Source: Trichosphaerium sp. ATCC 40318 (Eukaryota; Discosea; Flabellinia; Trichosidae). From it: a DNA stretch of 64,000 bases. Each line of letters begins with the position of its first letter. Within the stretch, counting starts at the first letter, position 1. This document shows, piece after piece, positions 22,001 through 33,700 of the stretch. The stretch lies in assembly GCA_038496445.1 (NCBI GenBank), contig JALMLS010000370.1, positions 186,001-250,000 on the forward strand, written 5' to 3'. The position numbers were made by a program, and so were the translations under genes. Below the pieces are notes generated by a model. That model was not told the DNA's origin. It saw only the letters and a program-made list of their open reading frames with translations, and did not search any database.

Positions 22001-24852
22001 TTTGTAAGGTTGAAGCTGTGCTTTAAAAGCTTCAAGATCAGCATCTGGTCCATTGAACTTGTGCTCTTCTAAAGTGCGAACAAATCTTGGAATAGTTTCG
22101 TTGTACAATCGAAGTGTTACAGTTTGTACTTGTTTATTATCAGCACGTGCCATTTCCTATAAAACCATTAGATTGTAAAACACAGAAAATAAATTGTTGT
22201 TTTGCGTACTCTGTACTCTTTAGAGAAGAACATGGAAAATGCATCAGGGTTAAGAGGTTGAGGGTTACGTTGCACGAATTCAGGACGTAGGAATCGCCAT
22301 AAGTGAACACCTCTTCGTGTAGTACGCTTCGCAGGTGGAAGATACGGCGCCTCTAGAAAATTGTTTTTTTAAGCGAACACTTTAGAGTAAACAATCGTAC
22401 CTGGTGGGAACATTCTAGCCGTATCGACAACGTAAAGTTGTCCATCAGTACCAACATGTCCTTCTACATCACCTGGACCACATACTTGCTTATCAGAGAC
22501 CCAATGCTCTTTGAGATTCTTGTTTCAAAATCATCAGCTTAATAATGTAAAAAAGTTTGTCGTACAAGTTTTTCTGCTACTGCTTCCATCTTAGCAGACA
22601 TATCCTCATTTTCTTTCATGACAGTGGTACCACCGTCGTCACTTAAAAATGTAAATTGGGTTTCAACTCTAAATATAAGTGCATTACCTTCCGTAGACGA
22701 GTGTTGTCTTTGTAATAGGCAACAATGATACAGCAATAAGTCTGAATCCTATGCGAGTAGTAAGCAACCGACAACACTGTTAATAGCTATAATACCTCTG
22801 TAATCAATCAAACACATGAGAGGCACTTTCAAACCGGGTACTTGAGCATCGTAAATAGCACCCAAGCCCCTTTGAAGAAAACGTTAGATCATGGAACTTT
22901 TTCTTGTGAAATAAAACATACTTCAATTCAGCACTTGCTGCTTTTGCGCTGTACTCATCACCACCGTATATTCCATGTAAATCCGTCTGGTAAACGTAAG
23001 TATTATTTATATGTGATACTATTAGTACGTACAGTGAACTTGAATAAGATGCCTTGAGCAATATATTTCTAAATAAATCTCACGTGAGAAACAAAAATCG
23101 ATGAGTTTTCGAAAATGAAACATACTTCACCGCCTGCTACACCACCAACGTTGACTGGTTTAATGGTTTTGAGGGAAGGAGGTATCATAACCTCTGAAAT
23201 GATAATACGACCGTATGTTTGTGCGCAATAAGCAAAGTCATTGGCGAGACCTGCCAAAGCTGTAAACTTGTGTTCACTGTTGTGCCTTTTAAGCAACGTC
23301 TAAGATTTTGTGTCAACCTAAAGTTTAAACAGTATGAAACGCACTTGGAACTCTAGATTCCAATTCTTGATTGGTGCTGCTTTGTTTGAGTCGTCATCAG
23401 TTGATGCCACACTAGAGTTTTCAGAAGCGCTTGAGTAATCCTATTCAGATGTTTTGTCAATAAAAGATAAGCAACAACCAAGCGTACTTCATCTGCGCCA
23501 TATCGTTCGTCTGCAAAGTCAAGATACGAGTCACCTACATCGCCATCATCGGCGCCATAGGCGTCAGGTGTATCAAGTGCATAAGGATCTTGGTATGCAT
23601 CAATAACATCATCTTCATCTTCCTCCACTTCAACATCCATGGCATAGACGTCACCGTAAGCGTCTTCCTTCATATTACTCTCGAGATTTTTTGCATCAAT
23701 CTCTGGTACACTGAAATCAGTGTTAGAATCGTTGAATAGGCTTTCACTATCACTTACTCTTCTTCTTCATAATCAACGTATCCAGTAGGTTGACTTGGCG
23801 GTGGTGTCTTTGATTTCTTCTTTTTCCTCGCGGTGCTAGGTTTTGATTTGGATTCCTCTTCAGGATCAATATATCCAGATACTGGGTTCTCTGTAACTCA
23901 AGGATTAGCTTTGGAAAAACAAACCAAAGAAAAAACATAGTAAGGAATCCAAAACACTTACTTTTTTTTTCACGTGGTGATGGTTCTTGGCTTTCTTCTT
24001 CGTCAACGAGGTAACCTGCAACTTTATTCTTTGGTTTCTTCTTAGGACGCTTAGAAGCAGAGCGTTTAGGTGGGTTTTTCTATGGATAAGTTAGACTGAC
24101 GGACATAAATCTCTGTCAGTATTACCACAGGTTCATCCTCGTTTAGTACAACATATGCTGTCTCCTTGAGTTGTTCACCATCTTTCTTCCAGTACGCATC
24201 AACCTTTTTTTGACAAAATATTAATTTTATTCGCTAAAGTTCACGTGATAAACAAACCTTGCAATTAATACTTGCCTTGGATTGTTTTCTTTGATCTTCT
24301 GCCACAATTTTTATCTGAATAGCCGCCTAATTGACAATGTAAAAACACAATTCATAGTATTAATCGCAGAGAGGGTATAGAACCTTATTTGCGTATTTTT
24401 TAGAAGTGTTTCTTAGGTAACTGATTTGTTCTGTTGATTCTATTTCAGATATCTTTAATTCTCCAATCAGACGCGGTTTTAGGCGACGTTCATGCATACA
24501 CTTGATTCGTATGCCCTCTACTTTTAATCCTGTAGAACTAGAGACTTCGTTAGGGTTTGTTTTAGGAAATAAATAAACGGGCCGTACAATTGTAACGTGG
24601 TATCCCAGTCAATCTGCGGTTTACTAGAGCGCCCCACCACAGTTGGAGTTTTTTTTGAGTCAATAACGCCTAATAAATCGGTTATTCTCTAGCCAGTAGT
24701 GAACACTGTACCATCAGCGCCTAGTAGCGCTACCTCACAGTATAACCCCTTGTCTTTTGGCAAGTCTTTACCAACGCCAACTAAAATTGTTTGTTACAGG
24801 CTTCAAAGTACAACAGCGTACTTGTGACCTTGTATTGTTTTTCTTTGCTCAT
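19056..24852 (-). CDS. Large mosaic protein: C2-like, Clu domain, TPR-like, LRR and HEAT repeats
   Basis: ATG at 24852, stop at 19056, more than 25 exons. Order: an N-terminal C2-like fold (KGLYCEVALLGADG, LKVEGIRIKCMHERRLKPRL; 24290-24850); Lys/Ser/Pro-rich and acidic linkers with repeated GYVDYEEE-like and DAYGADDG patches (23350-24100); a Clu domain (about 22150-23330: AGLANDFAYCAQTYGRIIIS, DYRGFRL, VYGSDDGGT, GTDGQLYVVDTARMFPPEAP, RFLRPEFV); helical TPR-like region (20500-21300, YDSHG... to KSRAHKFFFRAARKYY); leucine-rich repeats (20100-20300, YCPNLRKLDL, QLQRLVIPDIEG); HEAT repeats (19080-19720, NDDVRVWAVINIGKIGNPKA, FVKEAICIALARYKHDD). Clu proteins bind mRNAs of mitochondrial proteins and keep mitochondria spread; the family normally has Clu plus TPR only, so the C2, LRR and HEAT additions are unusual. 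Several in-phase GTACGT introns support one gene across the LRR-HEAT joint. Confidence 0.7.
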
Positions 24853-25000
24853 GATCGGGTTTGGCAAAGTTTTTTATACTATTGTGTTTAATGTCCTCGC
24901 AAAGGTGCTCCCTTATGACACTGTCTTGTCGGGTTTTAATTTGGGTTAGCGTAACTTAACGCTGTTTGTTGAAACGTTTCTCATAACTGCACAGTGAATA
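24853..25000. promoter_or_regulatory. Divergent promoter, 148 bp
   Basis: The ATGs of the Clu-mosaic gene (minus) and the DUF924/TilS gene (plus) are only 148 bp apart, so both promoters must overlap. No CACGTG is present here, unlike several other promoters in the window. Confidence 0.5.
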
Positions 25001-27632
25001 ATGGCAGAGCCAACTGAAGTGACTTGGGATGCGGTGATCAACTTTTGGTTCGCTGGTGACTTACAGGAGCGCTACAAACGCAAATGGTTTCCCACCGGAC
25101 CTCTACAGGTAATAAATAGTGGTTTCCAAGCTAAATGATATAAGGAAGCAATGGACGCAGAAATTACAAGCCGATTTGGGCCTTTACTTACAAAAGCCGA
25201 GTCTGGGCAGTTAAATCACTGGAAGGAGCACCCTCATAGCTTTGTTGGTATGTGAGCAGCTTGTTGTATTATTTCTTACGTAATAGCACTCATATTGGTA
25301 CTGGACCAATTCTCGAGGCATATATACCGCAGTAAACGCGAAAACATCGACAAAAACGATGAAAAAGCACTGGATCTCGCTAAAGAGCTTATAAAACGCG
25401 GATGGCACCAGCTCTTGCCTGTACAATACCATATTTTCGTATTGATGCCTTTCAGGTATGACAGTTGACACAAATACGTAAACTAACTCGCTAGGCACTC
25501 AGAGGTCAAAGAAAACTTACAATTGGTGCTTGAGCACATTTCTGAGCGCTCAGAGCTAGACCAAGCCGTAAGTTTGCAGATTTTTAAATGCTTTCCATTT
25601 AATTTTATTAAAACAAGTTAGGATTCTGATCTTTTGGAGAAATTTCGCAAAACCACAATCCTGTACGCAATCAATGTCTTTTCTTGAATATGCTCATTTT
25701 TTCTTTAAAGGCGAATACAACACTTGAAGAAGGAGGACACTGGCCATGATTTGTTGGCATTTTATGAGTTTGAAGGGGATGAGAAAGCAATGGTATAATG
25801 TACCTTTCTTTGAGTTTTTATGTGGTTGTGTTGGCTTACATTGTTCTTTTAGCCTAAGCATAAGTTGCACAAGTGCATTAATACGTTCATGCGTAATCAT
25901 TATGATAATAAGAAACACACCCACATAATAGTTTCATTATCTGGAGGTGTTGATTCAATGGTCATTACACGTGTTCTTATTCACATGAAGAAACATTCTC
26001 GGTTTAATTTTACAGTGGGTTCGTTTGCATTCACACTCAAAGGGATCTAAATATATTTTTTATAGTTGCATGTCATATTGATTATGGTAACCGGCCAGAG
26101 AGCGGCCGCGAAGCCGATTTTGTTGAGCAATGGTGCAAAAAGTTTGATGTGATCTTTTGCAAAAAGACAATTACGGAATTGAAGCGAGGTAGCGTTATAA
26201 AAGCCATCTAGACGTTATTATTAACCTCTTGCATAGGAGTTACAAAAAGAGATGCGTATGAAAAGGAAACACGACGAATGAGATTTGAGTTGTACCAAGA
26301 AACTCTAAGTGTACGGTTGCCAAAAGCTTCAATTTAGTTGCTAATCTTTGTTCCAAGAAATATGCTAGTCCAGGCGTCATTTTTGGACATCATCTCGGAG
26401 ATGAACAAGAAAACGTTATATGTAATGTAATGAAAGGAGTTAGTATATTCAATTTATCAGGCATGGCAGATGTAAGGTACTATCAACAATTGCTGTCAAA
26501 ATGAATCTTAATTTTTTTATTAGCGTAATTTCTAACGTGCCTATCCTTCGACCTTTGCTACCTTATCCAAAACGCGTTGTTTTTGATTATGCTCATAAGT
26601 TTGGAGTGCCATATTTCTTGGATACCACTCCTAAATGGAGTAATAGAGGAAAACTTCGAAATCAATTGTTTCCTTTAGTAGAGGAAATATTTGGTGAGCA
26701 TGCTACATCACAACAAACTGATCCTTACAACTACATTAGGTGTTGGCGTACGTGGAAACTTGACATCATTGGCACGTGATTCAGATGCGGCTAGACAAAT
26801 GATAAACGATTTCCTTCTGCAACCTGTTTGGTACCTTTTCGTTCTGCAAAAAAAACAAGAGGAAGCTTTTTTCTAACATGTTTTGTTTAGGGATAGCGTT
26901 GTTTACTCCGATATGGGATTTTGGTTTGACTTTAAAGACCACTTGAACAAACCTGTGCTCTTCTGGAAAGCCGTGTTGAAGCGAGTGATGCACTCTGTTG
27001 GAGAGTCAGTTATATCAGATAAGAGTAAGTTATAGAATAGAAAATGAAATCGCTTAGTATTTGATGATAGGCTTGGAGCATTTCATTACACGTGTTGCTT
27101 TAGCAAAGAACATGTGGGTTCCTCTAAAGAGTCACTTGCACTCCCTCATATGCGACAATTGCTTGTTTGTATTCTACCCTGAAGTGTTTCCACCTAAACC
27201 ATGCTTTACATCTGTACGATAATCATACTTTTGTACCTCGTATAATTTGAGATTTAGGGAATGGAAATGAAGACTGAAAGTGAGGCGTCTTTTGAACGAT
27301 GGCACGTGAAAGTGGAGCCTGTTGATGCTGATGAGGTTGTTATTATTGATGTAACACTCAAGATTATATCTACTGGTTGCATTAAGTACTATTTGCCAAT
27401 ATACAAGGACAGTAGGCTTATTATTGATCCAAACAAAAAATTTAAAAAGAATTTCAAAGGGTTAGATAGAAAGGTTAAGATTGGTCTTCCAATTGTAAGA
27501 GATGCCACAGAGGGAAAACCCACAGGACCGCCATTATCTTATGTGAAAGTGACACTTCAATATCTTAAACCAGAGTCACGTAGAGCTGAACCACGTGTTC
27601 CAGGAACTATTCAACCAGAAAGTAAAAATTAA
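25001..27632 (+). CDS. DUF924 domain fused to TilS-like tRNA(Ile)-lysidine synthase (PP-loop)
   Basis: ATG at 25001. The first exons give a DUF924 domain: TWDAVINFWFAGDLQERYKR, LILVLDQFSRHIYRSK, VLMPFRHSEV, then EGDEKAM. After an intron at about 25797-25854 the frame continues without a new ATG into a PP-loop ATPase: HIIVSLSGGVDSMV (SGGxDS nucleotide loop), VACHIDYGNRPES, VIFGHHLGDEQENV, FNLSGMADV, PILRPLLPYPK, FLDTTPKWSNRGKLRN. These are the signature blocks of TilS, which attaches lysine to C34 of the tRNA(Ile) CAU anticodon in bacteria and organelles. The C-terminal region (27260-27632) is a separate beta-rich domain, KIGLPIVRDATEG. Eukaryotic nuclear copies usually act in organelles; no clear targeting peptide is visible because DUF924 sits at the N-terminus. 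The fusion is read directly from continuous frame; DUF924 function is unknown. Confidence 0.8.
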
Positions 27633-27872
27633 AATAAACTATTACTTTTTCTTTGTAGACAATTCACGTTTGAGAGTAAGATAACTAACCACAGACTCAA
27701 TTTCGACAAAGAAAGAATGAAACCTGACGTAAGGAAGACTGTGACGTAGTCCTTCCGTTTTTGACTTTGTTAATTAATGAATTTGCCGTCAAATGGCAGT
27801 ACAATTCTGTAACAGTCAAACACAATAATATTACATTACCAGGTCGAAGAACCGTAGTGCACCAGTACTACC
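27633..27872. promoter_or_regulatory. Intergenic, RhoGEF promoter region
   Basis: 240 bp between two plus-strand genes. AT-rich, with AATAAACTATT just after the TilS stop as a likely polyadenylation signal. No other feature was seen. Confidence 0.35.
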
Positions 27873-30671
27873 ATGGCGGAGCCTGATGGTGTACGTTTTT
27901 GTTGCGTTCAACGCCTTGTACTAATACGCACAGAGTGCCGAACCAGGACCTGTGTTTATGTCAGATGATTGGCGTCCTGTAAGAGTAGAAAGTTCTCTCA
28001 CACTAGAGCAATTATCGACTGGCAAAATAGATGAAGAGGACGTAGAAGTAGCACAAGAGCCCCAGGAACCAATAAAAAAAGACAAGAGCGCTATTCTAAG
28101 GTCAAATAGACAGAAGTTAATAAACGAAATTATTGACACTGAAACAGTACTACGCGTTATCAAATATGGCATATTTAACACTTATAGGCGTATTCAGCAG
28201 ATTTAACGACGCTTGAAAAGTGTTACAAAAAACCACTGTTAACTAAAGGCGTCCTTTCCAAAAAAGACGCCGCTAAAATATTTTCTGGTACGTACTAGCT
28301 CAAGATAAAAAGCTAAAAATGCTTTATAGATATTTCGGTTCTGACGCTTCTACATCGCGATTTACTGAGTTGTATTGTACTACAAACATCTCAAAAACAA
28401 GCGAACGCTATATCCCTTGAGCTAGGTCGCATTTTTAAAGACAGGGTATGTCACAAAACGTACATTTTTATTATCGGGTAACATGTTGATGATTTTTTTA
28501 GGCTCAAAGGTTGACAGCGGTGTACAAAGGTACGATTTTACTTGCCACTACGCGCGTAGATGCAAAAAAAATTGACATTCTTTGTTTTTAGAATACTGCT
28601 CTAAGTACCCTCAAAGGGAGAAAGCACTTCTAAAGGTTATGAAAGGATCTGATAGGTTTAAAAAAGAGCACGATGTGAGTAAATGTCATTTGGTTTTTGA
28701 AAAAACAAGAAAAAATAAGCTTAAGTCTGATTATTTATTTTGTAGGTAATACGGGATACTAGTACTGGTGGTTTGTCTCTTAATGATTTTCTTATAAAAC
28801 CAGTACAGGTATGTGGTCATTTATGCTGTTAAACACTCAATTCAATTAGCGTATAACACGGTATCCAATGTTACTTAAAGAACTTATTTCTATTGAAATA
28901 AAACTTGGTAATTTTAAAGAAGGAGACACAACTATAATACATGAAGCCTGTCAAACTCTACAAGATATCTTAAAGGAGATCAATACACATAAGGCTAATA
29001 TGGATAAAGTTCAAGCTATTGAACACACTTTTGTTAATTATTTCTGGCAAAATGTGCGAAAGTCTTGTTGCAACGCCACTTTTTTTTGACATTTTTTTTT
29101 TCGGGTAGGATTTGAAAGTGTCAAAAAGAGGACCAACGAGAAAATTTGTACAGGAGGGTGCATGTGCCATTGGTAGACGTGAGCATTACTATTACATGTT
29201 TAATGACATGATGGTATTCGGTTCACAACAAGTTGGGCGAGGCACATATCGACCAAAGCGTGTAATTCAACTAGCAAGCGTATGCGATATGGAAGGTAAC
29301 TGTCTTTTTTTTTTTTTTTGTTTGAGGTTGCTTTCTATTATATCATTTTGGCTGAAAGTTTACGGATTTTTGGGGTAGGTATATCTGATGGGGACAGTAT
29401 CAATACAATTACTCTTACACTTGAAAATGCGAAACCAGTTAAGCTCGGATTTAAAGACTACAGTACTATGCAGCAAGTATCCAACACGTTATTACTGGTT
29501 CTTAATGAAATAAGACCTATAAGTATGAAGACTTCGCCTCATAGTAGTAATAGCGAACCGCAACGACGTGCAAGACCTGTTGCGTCTCCAAGAAAAGCTA
29601 AAAATCTTTTTAATGAGTTGAATTCAACTCTTCGCACACGTTCTCAAAAACCGCCTGAATATAAACCTAGACCTGTGACAGTTCATCTGGACAAAGCACA
29701 GAGCTTAGATACTGCTAAAAATAGGCGTCCATTATCTACTAGTGCTGCTAGTCGAAAACTTATTTCTTCTCCACGTGGGCACACCTTATTTGGATTAAAT
29801 AGAACGACACAAAATGCTGGATCCGATGGTCGCTCATTAACTGTTTCAAACACTTTTCGTACTTTACCAATTGCAACAAGCGCTTCTACAACAAGTGATG
29901 ATGATGATGATAATGATAGAGACATCTCCTTAAGAGATCTTGTAGAAGCTGAAGATCAAGGTCTTCAAGTTTCTAACTCTATAAATGGCGATGATATTCC
30001 ACAACGTGCTGATAGTATAACCAACAGAAACTCTAAAGCGAATCGGTTGTCACTGAACAAATTTATGTTTAGTGCTATTCTACAAGAAGCAAAGAGGATG
30101 AGCAGCCGGAAACTAAAGTGAACATACAAGTTTCACCAGTTGTGTCTCCAAAACCAGGAAGGATTTCGGAACCACCTCTTAGGAAGCTTCCTGCGCTACC
30201 GCCACGACCTGCAAAGCAAGAACCGGTCAAAGCATCTAATGGTGGTCCTTCCCCACGGTCCATGCTACCACTCAGTGCTAGACGATCAAAGCAGCTTATT
30301 AGGCGAAAGCAAGCGAGTAGGGCACCATTGATTCGTAAAACGACGGATGCAAAGTTTTTATTCCAAGTGCCTCAACATAAGCTTCAAGGTACTAAAATTG
30401 TATTATACTACTACCATCAAAACTCTTATCAATGCTTGTAGGAATGCCAAAAGCACTTCTTATTCATTTACCTGGAGGCCTTATAAGCTCACAAGTTTGG
30501 ACACCAAACAAGAGATTAGATAAAATTTTAGAAAGACTTTGCAGAAACCGTCAGGATATAACACTTGATTGTCAAGCCCTTAGTATGCGTGGACAAGAGC
30601 TCGATATGACTAAGACAATTGGTGAATTGAGTTTATACGAATTGCAGTTCGCGAAGCCTTTAAAACAATAA
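27873..30671 (+). CDS. RhoGEF (DH-PH) with C-terminal Ras-binding-like domain
   Basis: ATG at 27873. The DH domain starts at NRQKLINEIIDTETAYSADL (spliced over 28147-28188) and contains LTLLHRDLLSCIVLQ, SLNDFLIKPVQ joined to RITRYPMLLKEL, the conserved CR3 helix that contacts Rho GTPases. A PH domain follows: VSKRGPTRKFVQEG, YYYMFNDMMVFGSQQ, YRPKRVIQLASVCDMEG, and its closing helix MQQVSNTLLLVLNE (29380-29510). Next is a long Ser/Pro/Arg-rich linker with PPLRKLPALPPRPAK, a proline-rich SH3-ligand-like motif, and last a ubiquitin-like fold (30440-30671: KALLIHLPGGLISSQVW, DITLDCQALSMRGQELD) like Raf-type Ras-binding domains. It would activate a Rho/Rac GTPase downstream of a Ras-like GTPase. 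A frame change near 30045-30095 is resolved by one 42-nt intron. Confidence 0.85.
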
Positions 30672-30794
30672 ATTTTCGAAAAGAACTTTTTTTGGTTTTT
30701 TTTTTGTGCACTGAATTAAGTTTAAGCGGCACACTTTGCATGGGATGCGTTAAGGCATTTAAAAAGGCTTTGTATTGAGAATTGCAAACATATT

Positions 30795-33700
30795 ATGCAG
30801 AATCTCGAGGCTGTGGCGGCTGACCACTCTGTCATAACTGATAAGAAAGTAATAATTGCGAAACTAGGTTCAAACAACAACGCCTATGTCTTGGATAGTG
30901 AATTAGATCTTTTTGAGTACAATTACGCAACTCAACAGGCACGAATTTATTTTTTCTTTAAAACTAATTTATTTAGTCTTCCGTCGTAGCCAGCGTTCAA
31001 GGAGATGAATTGCTATCGGTTGAGGTACGAATATTTAAGAAATGCGTAAATTAACGCTTTAAAAGGACGTCGTTGTTGCTATGGCGTATGTGGCTGATCT
31101 AGAGGCAGTTTGTATCGTGTCTTTAACAGGTGATATTGTGCTTGTAAACCTTGAATCCAAAGAGGTGCCAAACGCCGTCACTACGTACAAAAACGCTCTC
31201 TAATGATTTATAGGTCGAATGCGTTGGTTCTATTTCTGATGGTATTGTGGGCATGGAATGGAGCCCAGACCTAGAAATGGTTGCCTTTACAACAGGCGCA
31301 CACAAGCTACTACTAATGACACAGGTAAGATAATCTCTAAGGCGTCTACAGAGTCTGTTATCGCTGATTTTCAAAAAAGGATTGGGAGCCTATCACTGAA
31401 GCTTACATTTCGGCTCTTGATGACATTGATGGTCCTCACGCAATAACGTGGAGGCAAGATGGCAAATATTTGGCTGCGTCATTCACGCATCAAGGTACAG
31501 TAACGCTTTGTCTGTGATTACCAGAAAATTCTCAAAAAAAGGCTGATGATTGCGTTAGGTGTATCTAAATTTGCTGTTTGGGAACGATCTGGTATTATAC
31601 ATGCAGAGATGGAGGATTTAAGAGATATACATGCGTCTCCAATGTGTTATAAACCATCTGGTGAATTAATAACAATGTGTCAAAAACAACCAAATCAACA
31701 ACTTGTTGCTTTTTTTGAACGTAATGGCCTTAAACATGGAGAATTTAAGATACCAAAACAATGGGTTGTTTTGAATATTGCGTGGAGCCCACGTGCTGAT
31801 ATATTAGCTCTTCAAGTGAAACCTACTGCTGTAAGTTAACTCATCAACAATTTTTTTTTGACATTTGACATTTCATCAAAAGGATTCAAAAACAGAGGCT
31901 ATTGCTTTATACACTACAAAGAATTACGCTTGGTACTTAAAGCGATATGTATCAATGCCGTACGTATTAACTATATGACTGTTTGTTGTTTTAATTGGTG
32001 GTTTCTTTAGAGAAGATCAACATGTTGTTCAGTTAGAGTGGGACGAAGTAAAAGCTGCTCAACTTCATGTTATAACTGATATGGGTCTTTCATGGAAATG
32101 GGAATTCGCATGGGTTGTTGATGTTAGTTGTGGTATGGACAAAGATGATCCTTCTACTGTAGCTGTCATACAAGGCAATCAATTACTCCTTACACCAATG
32201 AAACGTGCAGTTGTACCTCCACCAATGAGCGCCTCAAAGATAACGGTACAAATAAGGAGTGGTGAAATCGCAATTTCTAATGGAGTTTGTAGGTTGGAGA
32301 AAACAAATTCATTTCTTGTGTCACATTTTCGCGTCATGGAGACATCTGCGTATTGCTGTCTGACGCCACTATAAGTTTCTACAAAAAGGTGTTGTAATTG
32401 TTGAACTACTTTATCGCTTACTGTAATTAGGCTGATGAGTCAGCGCCGCTCTCTACACCTCCGTCATTATTGGGTAATATGAGGTACACATTTATTTTTC
32501 TTTTGCAATGCTAATGAATCAAAGTGGGCTTGATAGCTTTGGTATATCAACACAAAATATTAAACAAATTCGATGGAGTGATGAAGAAACTTTATTGCTT
32601 GTTGAGAGCGTTGAAGCCGGAGATGTAATAGCCTTGGTGGAGTTTGAAATGAAGGTATTCTGCAACCTTGCTAGCATGGAACGTCCAGTTGTACTTAACT
32701 GCTTGTTTTAGGATGGTAATTGTTCAGTCCTTGATGTTCGCACCATTGCCTCAGCACAGCATATATTAAGTGTGGCTGTAAATCCATCAAATGGCGCTAT
32801 ATTCGTACAAGATGAAAAAGGAAACGTGTACAATATTATACAAGGTAAATACATACAAAAACCCCGAAACATTTTGTACTCACCGCCTTGAATAGAAGAG
32901 GCTATGCTCGAACCTGTTCCTTGGGGTGGATTTCCAATGCCTTGCGTCAGTATTGCTTCAACATTCATGGGTGATGAGGTAAACTACCTTTCTTGTTTTT
33001 TTCCTTTCAACGTTCAAGTGTTTTAACAATTATATCTGCTTTTAGGAAATTGTTGTTGGCGTTACAAATACTTTCAGATTGTTTGTCAATAGTACCATGG
33101 TTTCTGAGCAATGCACCTCTTTTTCTATTCATACCGGTTTTCTGGCGTTCACCACTCTTGCACATAAACTATTGTTCATGAGCCTAGAACTACAACTCGA
33201 AGGTAAGATAGATTTACATTGTTCTTGTTATTAACCCTGTTTTACAGCCAACATACAAATTTTGAAAAACACAGCGAAATGGAACTTGACTGAACGCAGC
33301 GTTGAAAACGGTGCAATTCTTGTTACAGTGCCTTCTCATGATGATAAAGTAGTCCTTCAAGTACGTTAATATCATCTCAAGTTCCAATAACTTCCTAACA
33401 TTTATTGAACACAAGATGCCAAGAGGTAATCTCGAAACCATACACCCACGTGCTTTAGTTCTTGTAGAAGTCAGAAAACACATTGAAGCGTAAGGCTGTA
33501 CCTATTTTGGCTTTAATACTTACGTTATTGTAGTCACAACTTTTTAAAGGCATTCACTACCATGAGACGCAACAAAATTGATCTAAACTTCTTGTATGAT
33601 GTTAACCCTGAAGACTTTATGTCACATATTCCTGAGTTTTTAAAGCAAATGTCTCGCCCAAGTTTCATCAACCAGTTTTTAAATGCTATACATGATGAGG

